Below are positions 53,140-61,182 of a stretch of 64,000 nt of DNA, piece by piece. This DNA is from Nitrospirales bacterium. Its GTDB lineage: Bacteria > Nitrospirota > Nitrospiria > Nitrospirales > UBA8639. The notes beneath the pieces were generated by a model. That model had not been told where the DNA came from, did not search any database, and saw only the letters and a list, made by a program, of their open reading frames with translations. The stretch is from NCBI GenBank assembly GCA_021604105.1, contig BQIW01000007.1:1-64000 (forward strand), given 5' to 3'. Position 1 is the first letter of the stretch. Every line of letters starts with the position of its first letter. A program made the position numbers and the translations under genes.

Positions 53140-53580
53140 AGCCGGAATGGCTTGAGAAGAGTGTTTTGGGGCTAGTGTTAAATAGGTGAGCATCGGCCTG
53201 AAGGTCAGCCTCTCGGAAGCTATTGTCCCGGGTAAAGAAGGCCATCCTTTTTTGGCCAGGAAAACCGCATGATGATCAAATGATCAATACCCGCCCGTCT
53301 CGTATTGCTAGATGGCTGTAGGTCGGAGGTCATGAAACCGGAATTCTTGAATGTCAGCATCTCGGCATGCAGTCTTAAAAGCTTCCCGCATACATTAAAT
53401 TGGATTCCCATTCCGTAAGAACGCCTGTGAGCTGGTGAGAGAATGGCCCTTGAACAGATTCGTAAAGAGGTCCAACAACTCTTTCGCCAAATGTAAGGGA
53501 ATCGCTTTTGTTTCTTGATAGCCATTATCCGGACGATTTACCTCCAACAGGTTCTCGATTTTTTCCTTAGGAATGGCATT
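53140..53580 (-). pseudogene. Tyrosine recombinase (integrase) remnant
   Basis: Pieces in three minus-strand frames align with one phage-type integrase. In order: PTILNAIPKEKIENLLEVNR and ETKAIPLHLAKELLDLF, then, after a stop, AFKTACRDADIQEFRFHDLR (the catalytic HxLR, with the following His changed to Pro), then RRAGIDHLIIMRF in another frame, then FTRDNSFREADLQADAHLF, where FTRxNS is the last catalytic Tyr region (Tyr to Asp). The gene is inactive, with multiple stops and frame changes. It ends about 40 bp from the tRNA-Leu 3' end, the usual spot for a tRNA-integrated element. Confidence 0.8.
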
Positions 53581-53850
53581 CAGAATGGTCGGGCCCCCAC
53601 CGGAAGGAATTGTTTGGTAAACCCAACTGTATTTTTCTTATAAATCCGTTGGCGTTAAAGTTTGGGGTCTTTAAGATACGCATTAGTGTGGACCTTGGTC
53701 CGTTGACTCGCTTGCTGACAATCTTTCGCATCATCAAGTCCCTTTTAATCTTTGCCTCGTCCTTCTTGGCCAAAGTCTTGTTAGGTTCAGGTTTTCCACC
53801 GTTTGAGCTGAGCCCCTGGTGTCCCTCATGCTAGCTGTAACTCCTTGCCG
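53581..53850. other. Decayed sequence next to the integrase remnant
   Basis: A minus-strand frame (53567-53773: AKKDEAKIKRDLMMRKIVSK ...) could be the N-terminal part of the integrase or of another lost gene. I cannot assign it. Confidence 0.3.
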
Positions 53851-54141
53851 TCATTTGCAATAAGAAACTTCACGTACCATCCGTCCTTTCATTCTGTCAG
53901 TCCCAAGAGACATTCCTCCTGAGTGTGTATGTGAAGTAATCGGTTGATCACTAATGACTCGGGGCACGGTGACCGCTATTGCCCCGGGCAACTTCCGGAG
54001 CCTGGAGAGGTGAGGATCATAAATCTTCTTCTCAATCCGTGCCAGAGTGACATAGTGCACCCCGCCCTGTTTTGCACATGCCGGAATCGGAAGCCCTCGG
54101 GCTTGCCGTATTCGCTTTAGTGCTGTCTCAAGATTTTTCAT
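53851..54141 (-). CDS. Eroding XRE-family transcriptional regulator
   Basis: A 96-aa frame. The N-terminal 60 residues are a Cro/C1-type helix-turn-helix: LETALKRIRQARGL, then HYVTLARIEKKIYDPHLSRL, RKLPGAIAVTV, close to a normal XRE domain (LAxxAGVHYVTLARIExGxYDPxLSTLRKLAxALGVTV) but with several helix-breaking changes (PIPACAKQGG, RKLPGA). The C-terminal 35 residues are unrelated and Arg/Met-rich. It may still be expressed but probably has weak function. A 26-bp inverted repeat directly upstream may have been its operator. Confidence 0.55.
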   Translation of the reverse strand: MKNLETALKRIRQARGLPIPACAKQGGVHYVTLARIEKKIYDPHLSRLRKLPGAIAVTVPRVISDQPITSHTHSGGMSLGTDRMKGRMVREVSYCK

Positions 54142-54144
54142 GAA

Positions 54145-54170
54145 TTAGCCTATAATCTAACGGAGGCTAA
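54145..54170. promoter_or_regulatory. Inverted repeat, possible operator
   Basis: TTAGCCT and AGGCTAA separated by 12 nt, starting 4 bp upstream of the XRE start and overlapping where its promoter would be. The position fits autoregulation. It could also be a stem in the transcript. Confidence 0.45.
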
Positions 54171-54314
54171 CTGAGTTTTCTAGGTTGCGGCATCACGATT
54201 GGCTGTTTGATCCGTGCAGTTTGGCGTAATTAAATATGCCCGCTCCTTCCATAAATTGTCTTTTATCCAAAAAAGACTCTCCACTCTCTCCTCTTTCTTA
54301 CCGATATACCTCTT

Positions 54315-54674
54315 ATGCAGGACTTCGATAGCTCCAACCATCCAACCACGAGAGTCTTGACTCTTTCCGGACATCTGGATGCCCTTCAAACCCTGAGGCT
54401 TGAAGAATTTATTGAGGAGGCCCAACAGGGAACCTGTCGCCACGTCATCCTCAATCTTTCCAACGTGGCCACCATGGACCTTGGAGGAGTAGGCAACCTG
54501 TTTACGTGGTACCACGCTTTGCATATCAATCAGGTGTGTCTCAGCATCGTGGCACCGTCCCCCATGGTCCGCAATACGATGGAATCTCTCCATTTGACGG
54601 AGCTCATTTCTATCTATTCGTCCATTCCTGAAGCGATCCGTCATCATCCTGCCCCCAATTCAGTTTCCTCCTAA
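54315..54674 (+). CDS. STAS-domain protein 1
   Basis: A 119-aa single-domain STAS protein (anti-sigma-factor-antagonist fold). RVLTLSGHLDALQTLRLEEF, RHVILNLSNVATMDLGGVGN, then YHALHINQVCLSIVAPSPMV. In active antagonists the phosphorylation loop is DSSGLG or DSTGLG; here it is MDLGGVG, with no Ser or Thr, so it cannot be switched by phosphorylation there. It belongs with three related proteins at 57.6-60.7 kb. No clear ribosome-binding site before ATG. Confidence 0.82.
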   Translation: MQDFDSSNHPTTRVLTLSGHLDALQTLRLEEFIEEAQQGTCRHVILNLSNVATMDLGGVGNLFTWYHALHINQVCLSIVAPSPMVRNTMESLHLTELISIYSSIPEAIRHHPAPNSVSS

Positions 54675-55165
54675 ATATCCCCTGGGCGTGGGCATGACGA
54701 GTGGAGTGTCCAGCCAGTGGTCATACAATGATTCAACAGGTCCGCTCCCCATATCTGCCTTACACATGAAAGGAAGAATTCTGCTGCGAGTGGATAAATT
54801 TGAAACATGAACGTCTTGAAGATGCCATTTCTCATCATCAAGAAACAAAGGCGTGTGATTTCCGCCTCGAAGAATACGGACCAAGGAAACACTCGCGATC
54901 CTTAGAATGGGGAAGGATGATTGTTTATCCAGTGCAGTGGGTGTGATGGGGATCAATCCGAGAAAGGATTGTGAGCCATGTAACTAGCCTATCGAATTAC
55001 TACACCAACATGTACCGTCCAAAAAGTTGTATTTACTATGGACTTTCTTCCTGCACTTGATCTTCATCCACATCCCAGTAGGTGGCCGGGTATACCCCAG
55101 CTGGTCCAGGAAGATGGAGATGTAGACGAACTCTAAAGGACAGGAAGGACGGGTTGAATTTCGCA
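54675..55165. other. Region without a supported gene
   Basis: A 490-bp gap between STAS-1 and the end of the convergent secreted-protein gene. A minus-strand frame of 98 codons with a TTG start and no ribosome-binding site is present, but it has no recognisable domain. Confidence 0.35.
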
Positions 55166-56113
55166 CTAGTAAATTCCAATTCCAATGTCATCAATCTGAT
55201 AGATACCCAAGCTACCGTGACTGGCTTGAATTTTTACTTCGGTAATATGATCGGTCCAATCCGATAAATCCCAATTGCCCGTGGGAAGTTCATTCCAGCA
55301 ATACCAAATCCCTGGAGAAGTCGTCCCACCAGGTCCATTGGATTCCCAAGGGCTCTCAATTTCTTGCATTGGTTTGTAACACAACTGTATGGCCTGGTCG
55401 CTTTCAACTCTAATCCGGTTGAGTTGAAAAGGTTTTTTGTCATTGATTCCGCCATCCGTCACAAAGATGTGCGTTGGTCTATGACCCTCATGGGGGTGGA
55501 GAGTTCGGGGTTCTTCCCGTGGATCAATTTCTTGGCAGGTACCATCATCCTGGATAATGCCCCACTCACTAAAGCTTCCTGGGCAAGCCGTAATATGTGG
55601 ATTTTCATAGCCTAAATGAAAATGGCTCATGCTTAGAGGCGTCCAGATAGGACGGACTTCGACATACATGAGCCCATTACAGGCTTGGTGCCACCAGGGG
55701 GTAAAGGCAAAAGTATCTTCGGCGTATGGATGAGTACTGAACCCCAAGAGATCCAAGGCATCGTAATCTGAGAAATCGACCAGACATTCTTCTGACAAGC
55801 TCCGATTCGTCGGTGTTCGCAAAGTGTCCAAAGGCGAGGCCGACGTGTCATTCCGCGTCCGTGAGATATTGGCGGTTGGAAATGTGGAGGGCTTGGTCAA
55901 GGTAGGCAAAGTGGGCCCTCGATACCCAAATCCTTTTATGACGTTTTTGCCTTTAGGTTGTGCTACTAAAACCATCCGATCGGCTTTTGGGGAAACGTTA
56001 AATGTGGTTTGACCCCAACCGGCCATGGGTAACATTAAAGCGATACCCCATGCTCCAGCTCGAAGCATGACCTTAGCAAAACCTTTCTTGAGTATTTTTC
56101 GCCTCATCCTCAT
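55166..56113 (-). CDS. Exported protein of unknown function
   Basis: A 315-aa protein with an N-terminal signal peptide (basic KILKKGFAKVMLRAG, then IALMLPMAGWGQT). The mature part is rich in Trp, Cys and Pro: six cysteines (CLVDFSD, HQACNGL, TACPGSF, TCQEID, LCYKPM, WYCWNEL) suggest disulfides and an extracytoplasmic location. No family is recognised. GGAGAGAGAGG precedes two alternative ATGs (56113, 56107). It lies inside the accessory island, on the opposite strand to the STAS genes. Confidence 0.72.
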   Translation of the reverse strand: MRMRRKILKKGFAKVMLRAGAWGIALMLPMAGWGQTTFNVSPKADRMVLVAQPKGKNVIKGFGYRGPTLPTLTKPSTFPTANISRTRNDTSASPLDTLRTPTNRSLSEECLVDFSDYDALDLLGFSTHPYAEDTFAFTPWWHQACNGLMYVEVRPIWTPLSMSHFHLGYENPHITACPGSFSEWGIIQDDGTCQEIDPREEPRTLHPHEGHRPTHIFVTDGGINDKKPFQLNRIRVESDQAIQLCYKPMQEIESPWESNGPGGTTSPGIWYCWNELPTGNWDLSDWTDHITEVKIQASHGSLGIYQIDDIGIGIY

Positions 56114-56493
56114 CCTCTCTCTCCAATGTTCTCAGTGAGCACCGTAGACTTTTTCATTTCCCTGATGGATTTATAATTCATTAGTACCAAAAAGCAATTC
56201 ATATGCCATTGGCGCTTAGCGTCCATTAACCTGGGAATTTATGAAGTTTTGCATGTGAGACGGGTAGGGAGAGTTCATCTCAGGAATGTCCGCCAGACGT
56301 TTAAGGAAGGTTTGACTGTATCCAAACCGATACGATGTTTATCTGATCGAGTCAAATTCTCGGATGGTTTAAGATGATCATCATAAAAAACCATATTTTA
56401 AAAAAGTAATTAGGGCGTTTCGTAATCAACGTGTGCGAGAAAAGGCGCATGGCTACTTGACGAAACACGGTTTTTAGTTGTGCGGCCAATTTT
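56114..56493. other. Gap upstream of the IS1595 remnant
   Basis: A 380-bp stretch holding the promoter of the exported-protein gene and possibly the left end of the insertion sequence near 56400; I could not pair terminal repeats. Confidence 0.3.
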
Positions 56494-57200
56494 TTGCGTG
56501 GTCGCAAGTGTATTGTTTGCGGATCGTTCAAAATCCTGCATACGAGTCGGGGCTCTGTGAATTGCCAATTCTGTGGCAAGAGCAACAGTCTCAGTCGCTT
56601 CCGTCAGGAGGTCACGATCCTGCAGAGCTTCTATTTTTTCCAACCGGTTTACCGTCTAAGTCGGGATCTGGAGGTCGACATTAAAGTGGTCATCCGTGTG
56701 TACCAACATCTGCGAGAAGGCCTATACCATCTGGCTGAGTTGGAAGGAGTGAAACTCAAGGGAGTGATTGAGCTGGATGAGGCCTACGTTGGTGGTCGGC
56801 GGAAAGGCAAACTGGGCCGAGCCGCGTCGGGCAATTGTGTCGTTTTCTGGGTTTTCTGTGGCGGGGACCGCCGCGTCTACACTAAAGTCGTGGAATCGGG
56901 CCGTGCGGAAGAACTCATGCGGCATATCCAAGCCAAACCCGGAAAGGTTCGGTCTATTACACCGATGCTTTGGGGACTATCAGTCCTTGAAACGCTATGG
57001 CAAATATCATCCGATCAATCATCCTAAAATCTTTGTGAGCCTTCGACGGGTGAAGATCCCCATTAATGGGGTTGAGGGATTCCGGAGTTAGGCCAAACAT
57101 ATTTTGTCTCACTATCGGGGCGTCTCAAAATACCATTTTCCGATGTATCTGAATGAAATCAGATACCGATTTCATCACCGAACGGAGATTTTGGTGTCTT
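56494..57200 (+). pseudogene. IS1595-family transposase remnant
   Basis: A broken ISXO2/IS1595-type transposase. The N-terminal zinc ribbon (CIVCGSFKIL and CQFCGK), then LEGVKLKGVIELDEAYVGGR (first DDE acid), then GSVYYTDA (second) in a new frame and FGDYQSLKRYGKYHPINHPK in a third, then NGVEGFRS-stop-AKHILSHYRG (third acid) and MYLNEIRYRFHHRTE. Thus two frameshifts (about 56940 and 56970) and one TAG stop (about 57089). It is not active. Terminal inverted repeats were not identified. Confidence 0.82.
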
Positions 57201-57580
57201 CGGCCTATCGTCCTCCTTGGTCCGCTTGCCGTCGATTTTCTTTATCTCAAAATCGGTTTGTATTTAGACCTTTTGTTGCTTACACACGCTCGTATTCGTG
57301 GTGAGAGTTTTTGATGGTTTGAGTTTGGCTCCGGTTGTCTCCCGTACTAAACTCCTAGGCCCTCTTATTAGCCACGACTGGAAATAGCCCGTGTCCCCCT
57401 TCCGGTTTTTGCAGTTCCATGAGGCGTTCCTTTTTTGTGTGTCGGTTTTTCAGCAAGATCACGGATCTTTACCTCTAGTCTTAACGAGTAATTGTTAGGC
57501 TCTTTCGGAAAAGGTTGAATGTTGTTCAACGCATGAACAATTCCCATTTTCGTGGTTTTACGAATGAAGAGGTAAATTCC
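57201..57580. other. Region without a supported gene
   Basis: A 380-bp stretch between the IS remnant and STAS-2. It would include the right end of the IS and the STAS-2 promoter. No gene is seen. Confidence 0.35.
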
Positions 57581-57925
57581 ATGCTTCAAGTCTGCGAAAA
57601 ATTGAATCATCAAGCAACTGTTATCATCTTTGCGGGACGGTTTGATCGACAATCCACCATTGGTATCGGGGATCTGATCCTCGGGACCATAGACAGGAGA
57701 TGTCAACACATTATCCTGGATTTCAGGGGTATCACCGGGATAGACTCGGTGGGCCTCGGGCTCTTGTACCTTTGGTACCATAAACTCCGACCCCAACACA
57801 TTGGGCTAAGTATTGTAGGGCCTTCTCCTAGCGTCCGGGCGGCTCTGGAAGGGTGTCACCTTCTCGACTGCGTTCCGGTTTATGCTTCTGAGCACGAGGC
57901 AGTCCGACAGGAAATTTACGGTTAG
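57581..57925 (+). CDS. STAS-domain protein 2
   Basis: A 114-aa STAS protein. TVIIFAGRFDRQSTIGIGDL, QHIILDFRGITGIDSVGLGL, then LYLWYHKLRPQHIGLSIVGP and PSVRAALEGCHLLDCVPVYA. The phosphorylation loop IDSVGLG keeps the Ser after Asp, so it may be regulated by a serine kinase. GAGGTAA lies 8 nt before ATG 57581, which is preferred over upstream starts (57515, 57533). Confidence 0.84.
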   Translation: MLQVCEKLNHQATVIIFAGRFDRQSTIGIGDLILGTIDRRCQHIILDFRGITGIDSVGLGLLYLWYHKLRPQHIGLSIVGPSPSVRAALEGCHLLDCVPVYASEHEAVRQEIYG

Positions 57926-58144
57926 AACATCTTTGCTTATTGGGAATAACCGTAAGCAGGCTTCGCATTTTGTTGTAGGGAATCAGTCGTCTTAGGGCCA
58001 ACTCATGTAGGATATAATTGTAAGTCCAGAGAAACCATTTCTAATCTCTGAGAATCGAATGTTTTTATATTGCTGGAATTCGTTTTTCTTCAGACAACAA
58101 AGAACGATTGAAGACATAGATCCTACCTTGAAATTCTGCCGGGG

Positions 58145-58381
58145 TTAACGAAAGGCTTTTGCCAAGTCACGGTGGCAATCGGAGCACTTAGCCCCTTCAT
58201 TCGAGACCGTTACCAATCGAATGTAATGTGCACACCACATGCAGTAAAGATACCCTGGCCCATTAAATCGGAACGGATAGGTGGGGGAGAGCTTCCCCCA
58301 ATTGACCGCTTCTATTGGACACCAGGAAAGTCCATGAGACTGCATGGGGTACAAATCCTTTCTCAATAAATTGGTCTTCAT
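58145..58381 (-). CDS. Small double-CxxC protein
   Basis: A 78-aa protein with a C-terminal four-cysteine site, CMWCAHYIRL and KCSDCHRDLA, 20 residues apart, typical of a zinc ribbon; the second pair, CSDCH, also fits a c-type heme motif, but no signal peptide is present, so a zinc site is more likely. Start MKTNLLRK has AGAGGG 6 nt upstream. The 26-aa membrane peptide gene ends 33 bp upstream, on the same strand, suggesting one transcript. No family recognised. Confidence 0.6.
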   Translation of the reverse strand: MKTNLLRKDLYPMQSHGLSWCPIEAVNWGKLSPTYPFRFNGPGYLYCMWCAHYIRLVTVSNEGAKCSDCHRDLAKAFR

Positions 58382-58414
58382 GATCATCCCTCTAAATAGA
58401 GAAACTCGGTTTTG

Positions 58415-58495
58415 CTAACCCCGGAACCAGTGGAGGGTGAAGACTCCCAAAAACGCTATAACCGTTTCGATCAACCATAATGTTGTCCAGTCCAT
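58415..58495 (-). CDS. 26-aa single-pass membrane peptide
   Basis: A short frame of 26 codons with a near-perfect ribosome-binding site (AAGGAGGACA, about 7 nt before ATG). The product starts MDWTTLWLIETVIAFLGVFT and ends with a short basic tail, so it is one hydrophobic helix. Such small proteins are often regulators or subunits of membrane enzymes. It directly precedes the double-CxxC gene. The strong translation signal is the main evidence. Confidence 0.6.
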   Translation of the reverse strand: MDWTTLWLIETVIAFLGVFTLHWFRG

Positions 58496-59099
58496 GAAGG
58501 TGTCCTCCTTGTTCCTCCGTTGCCTTCTTTTGGTTCTTGATTCATGAAAATAGCAACCTTAATGCCACGTATTTCCAGGCATCCGACCGAAGGACCACCA
58601 GGCTATTAACTATTTGTTTTATTAAAAGAAACAGGGAAGTTGAAAAAGGGAAGTTTTGATCTGACCATGTGAGCCGGCGTATCGGAAGGAATACAAACCG
58701 TATCATTTTCACACAGGGAATGTTGTTTAAGAATGAGTACGGAATTCAGGATGATTGAAGGGCAGGAGAATTGAGGAGCAGGATAGGGGTTGACTCCTGG
58801 TGGAAGTGACTCAGCGCCTATGAGCGATCGATCAGATCAAAAAACCGAGTTGACGGGGTGTTGACGTGACCCGCCCTTCTTGGGCTCAAGAAGAGTAAAT
58901 AATAATCAAACTGGCAGGGGTTTTGAGAGATGCCCATCAAGGAAATTTTTGGAGGTTCAACATTAGATAAGAAATACCCTGCGGTTAGGTCGTGAGTCGA
59001 GTATAGCAGAGCGATAGGAGGCAATTAGTTTCCAATTACTTTCTGTGCTCATTTTGACTCGTATGGATCATTGAGTTGAAGCCGTTATAGTCCTGCTAT
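58496..59099. other. Region without a supported gene
   Basis: A 600-bp stretch between the small membrane-peptide gene and the ISL3 remnant. It carries the promoter of the two-gene unit. No other gene is seen. Confidence 0.35.
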
Positions 59100-59449
59100 C
59101 TCCTGGGCGATGTTCATCATTGGTCAATCCTTCGGATAGGGTCGTGAACTGGCTGCCCATCTTGGTCCAGGCACTGTAATCTGTTTGACTTCTTGGTGAG
59201 GACAATTCATACGAAGGACCTCGGTTTTAACCCAAGTGGAAAATTGCCACATTTCCAGATGTCACCAGCGGCGAAATTTTTGATCCTACCCGCTGGCCAA
59301 TTGCGGACATTCGGGACGCGCATGCTAGCCCGTACCAGCATCGACTGTCATCCCAACCTGTTGCCGCGTCATATCCAGATCCACAGTGATCACTTTCCAG
59401 GGATCTCGCAAGCCCAACAGAGCTTGATACAGTTCGACGTCGCGTATAG
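59100..59449 (-). pseudogene. ISL3-family transposase remnant (N-terminal part)
   Basis: A decayed transposase start on the minus strand. IRDVELYQALLGLRDPWKVI and TVDLDMTRQQVGMTVDAGTG match the ISL3 N-terminus (xxDVELYQxxLGLxxPW.V..VDLD...QQV), followed after stops by HARPECPQ (the CPxC site, partly lost), HLEMWQFSTWVKTEVLRMNC and, after a frame change, WTKMGSQFTTLSEGL. At least three stops and one frameshift. Only the first part of the about 400-aa protein remains. Confidence 0.72.
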
Positions 59450-59866
59450 TTTGGGATTTCCTTTCCAAACCCTCAACATGGCGAAAGAGCAATTGATTAC
59501 CCACATAATTTCCCGGTTCTGGTACTTTCCCTCTCCGCCTGCGCTGTTTCTTTCGCGTTGTTTACCCAGTGTCGGATGGAATTGCGCGTGGATGGCTACA
59601 CGTCGCGGTCCATCCATGTGTCCATAGAACTTTTTTACCCATTGGGTAAGGTCTGCTTGTTTGTTGATATACGTTCAGGAGACTTGAGTTAAGCTCGGTT
59701 CTATATAGACATGGTTTTTGAAGGAAATTTTGATAGGAGAACTGCGGAGGTCGGAGTATACCAAAAGTTGAATGTGGCACATCTGTTGCTGATGATTTGA
59801 AGGATAGCCAAGCAGGGGCGATTCATTATCAAAATGCGTTACGGACAACATAGGGAGGAACAGGTC
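59450..59866. other. Region between ISL3 remnant and STAS-3
   Basis: A 420-bp stretch. Minus-strand frames continue from the ISL3 remnant (59476-59640) but no longer resemble it. No gene is supported. Confidence 0.35.
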
Positions 59867-60199
59867 ATGTTGGTACGAGCACGGTGGGAAAACGGAACGA
59901 GAATCTTGATGCTTTCCGGTCGGTTCGATAAATTTGGACGGGTTCCAGTGGAAACGGCGTTGGCGGCGGGAGAAGGACGACACTGCCATCACGTCGTCAT
60001 GAATTTTTCACGAGTATCATCTATGGATAGTGCAGGCATTGGAAGATTATTGTTGCTTTACCATTCCCTTCGAAGGAAAGGGATGGCCTTGACGGTGATC
60101 AATCCAAAGCCCTCTGTTAGGGCCCTTTTGGATTTGGCGGGTTTACCCACCATTATTCCGATTATGCAGGAAAAGCCTGAGATCCGATCGGTGGCCTGA
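59867..60199 (+). CDS. STAS-domain protein 3
   Basis: A 110-aa STAS protein. RILMLSGRFDKFGRVPVETA, HHVVMNFSRVSSMDSAGIGR, then LLLLYHSLRRKGMALTVINP and KPSVRALLDLAGLPTIIPIM. The loop MDSAGIG has one Ser, close to the consensus. GGGAGGAA lies about 8 nt before ATG 59867, preferred over ATG 59834. STAS-4 follows 76 bp later and is likely cotranscribed. Confidence 0.86.
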   Translation: MLVRARWENGTRILMLSGRFDKFGRVPVETALAAGEGRHCHHVVMNFSRVSSMDSAGIGRLLLLYHSLRRKGMALTVINPKPSVRALLDLAGLPTIIPIMQEKPEIRSVA

Positions 60200-60275
60200 T
60201 CACCTGACAATTGAATTTCTTTAAGTTGCAGAAGTGGAAAACCGAAATGGAAATTATCGAGACGTGATACTTACG

Positions 60276-60650
60276 ATGCCTACCCAGCCGACTCTTATTG
60301 ACGATATGCATGTTATTACATTCGGGGCATACTTTGATGGGTCTGCGGAACCTGCTTTAGAGGCGGCTGTCTTACAAGTGCAGGAAGTACAAGGCAAGCA
60401 CATCATCCTGAATTTGGAAGCTCTGACCACACTGAATAGTCGCGCCTTAGGCAAATTATTTCTCACCTATCATCATCTCAATCGGAATCACATTCGACTC
60501 AGTTTGGTCAACCCTAAGCCGGCAGTTCGTGAAATGTTAACCTTTGTCAATTTTCCGCAGATCGTGCCCATTTATGATTCAATTGATGCCGTGGTGGCCT
60601 TTGAGCAACGTCAGATGGAATCCCCAACCCTGCCACGGCGAGCGTGGTAA
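60276..60650 (+). CDS. STAS-domain protein 4
   Basis: A 124-aa STAS protein. HVITFGAYFDGSAEPALEAA, KHIILNLEALTTLNSRALGK, then LFLTYHHLNRNHIRLSLVNP and KPAVREMLTFVNFPQIVPIY. The loop is LNSRALG: the Asp is replaced by Asn and the Gly before Leu by Ala, so it departs from the normal switch site though a Ser remains. Start MPTQPTL gives the same N-terminal length as STAS-3; GTG 60234 upstream is the alternative. Confidence 0.84.
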   Translation: MPTQPTLIDDMHVITFGAYFDGSAEPALEAAVLQVQEVQGKHIILNLEALTTLNSRALGKLFLTYHHLNRNHIRLSLVNPKPAVREMLTFVNFPQIVPIYDSIDAVVAFEQRQMESPTLPRRAW

Positions 60651-61182
60651 AAAGTGCGCATTGAGGTAGAGGGTATTTCAGATAAAAAATGCGGCATGTG
60701 GTCATTGGCCAAAATTAGGGAATGATGTTCCCGAATACTCGTTGGCGGCATGGAGCACTACCTTTCCATTCTAAGGGAAATGCGGCATGTCTGGACAGCG
60801 GGACCACCTGGTGTCGAACGATGTGTGTCCAATCTTCTCTTCCATGCAAATCCGGACATTCGATTGCATGGTGCCAATCAATTGGGAAGACGAGTTAATC
60901 GAATCTTTGCTCAACCGCTGAAACTTGGGCATTAAGAATGACACTCGATGACCCAAATCCGACAGTTCTAGAAAGGGGTTTGCAATCCCTGATGGCTATG
61001 ACGGCATCAAATGCCTAAAGTGGATCTCCGGCCCCACATTTGCCAGAAACTTCTCCAACACCAGTCTCCCTTTGATCGGGTGGCATAATGCCGGTGTCCC
61101 TTCATTGACTTCCATTTTCCTCCCTTCCTAGAATCGTCACCCTGGCAATTTGTTCATTCCTCCCGGAAGGGAATACTGGCTT
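60651..61182. other. Region upstream of potA
   Basis: A 530-bp gap between STAS-4 and potA. It should carry the potABC promoter. Short frames without homology only; a short TCTCCGGC.CCA match to the tRNA-Leu 3' end is at about 61025-61036. Confidence 0.35.

Noticed and set aside
54660-54956. A 98-codon minus-strand frame with TTG start
   Set aside because: No ribosome-binding site and no recognisable domain; I considered a PilZ-like protein but the conserved motifs are absent.
59193-59627. A 144-codon plus-strand frame in the island
   Set aside because: The opposite strand carries recognisable ISL3 transposase fragments; the plus-strand product has no domain and no ribosome-binding site.
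61025-61036. Possible attR copy of the tRNA-Leu 3' end
   Set aside because: Only about 11 of 12 bases match and the T-arm is absent, so it may be chance. Worth testing but not enough to call an attachment site.
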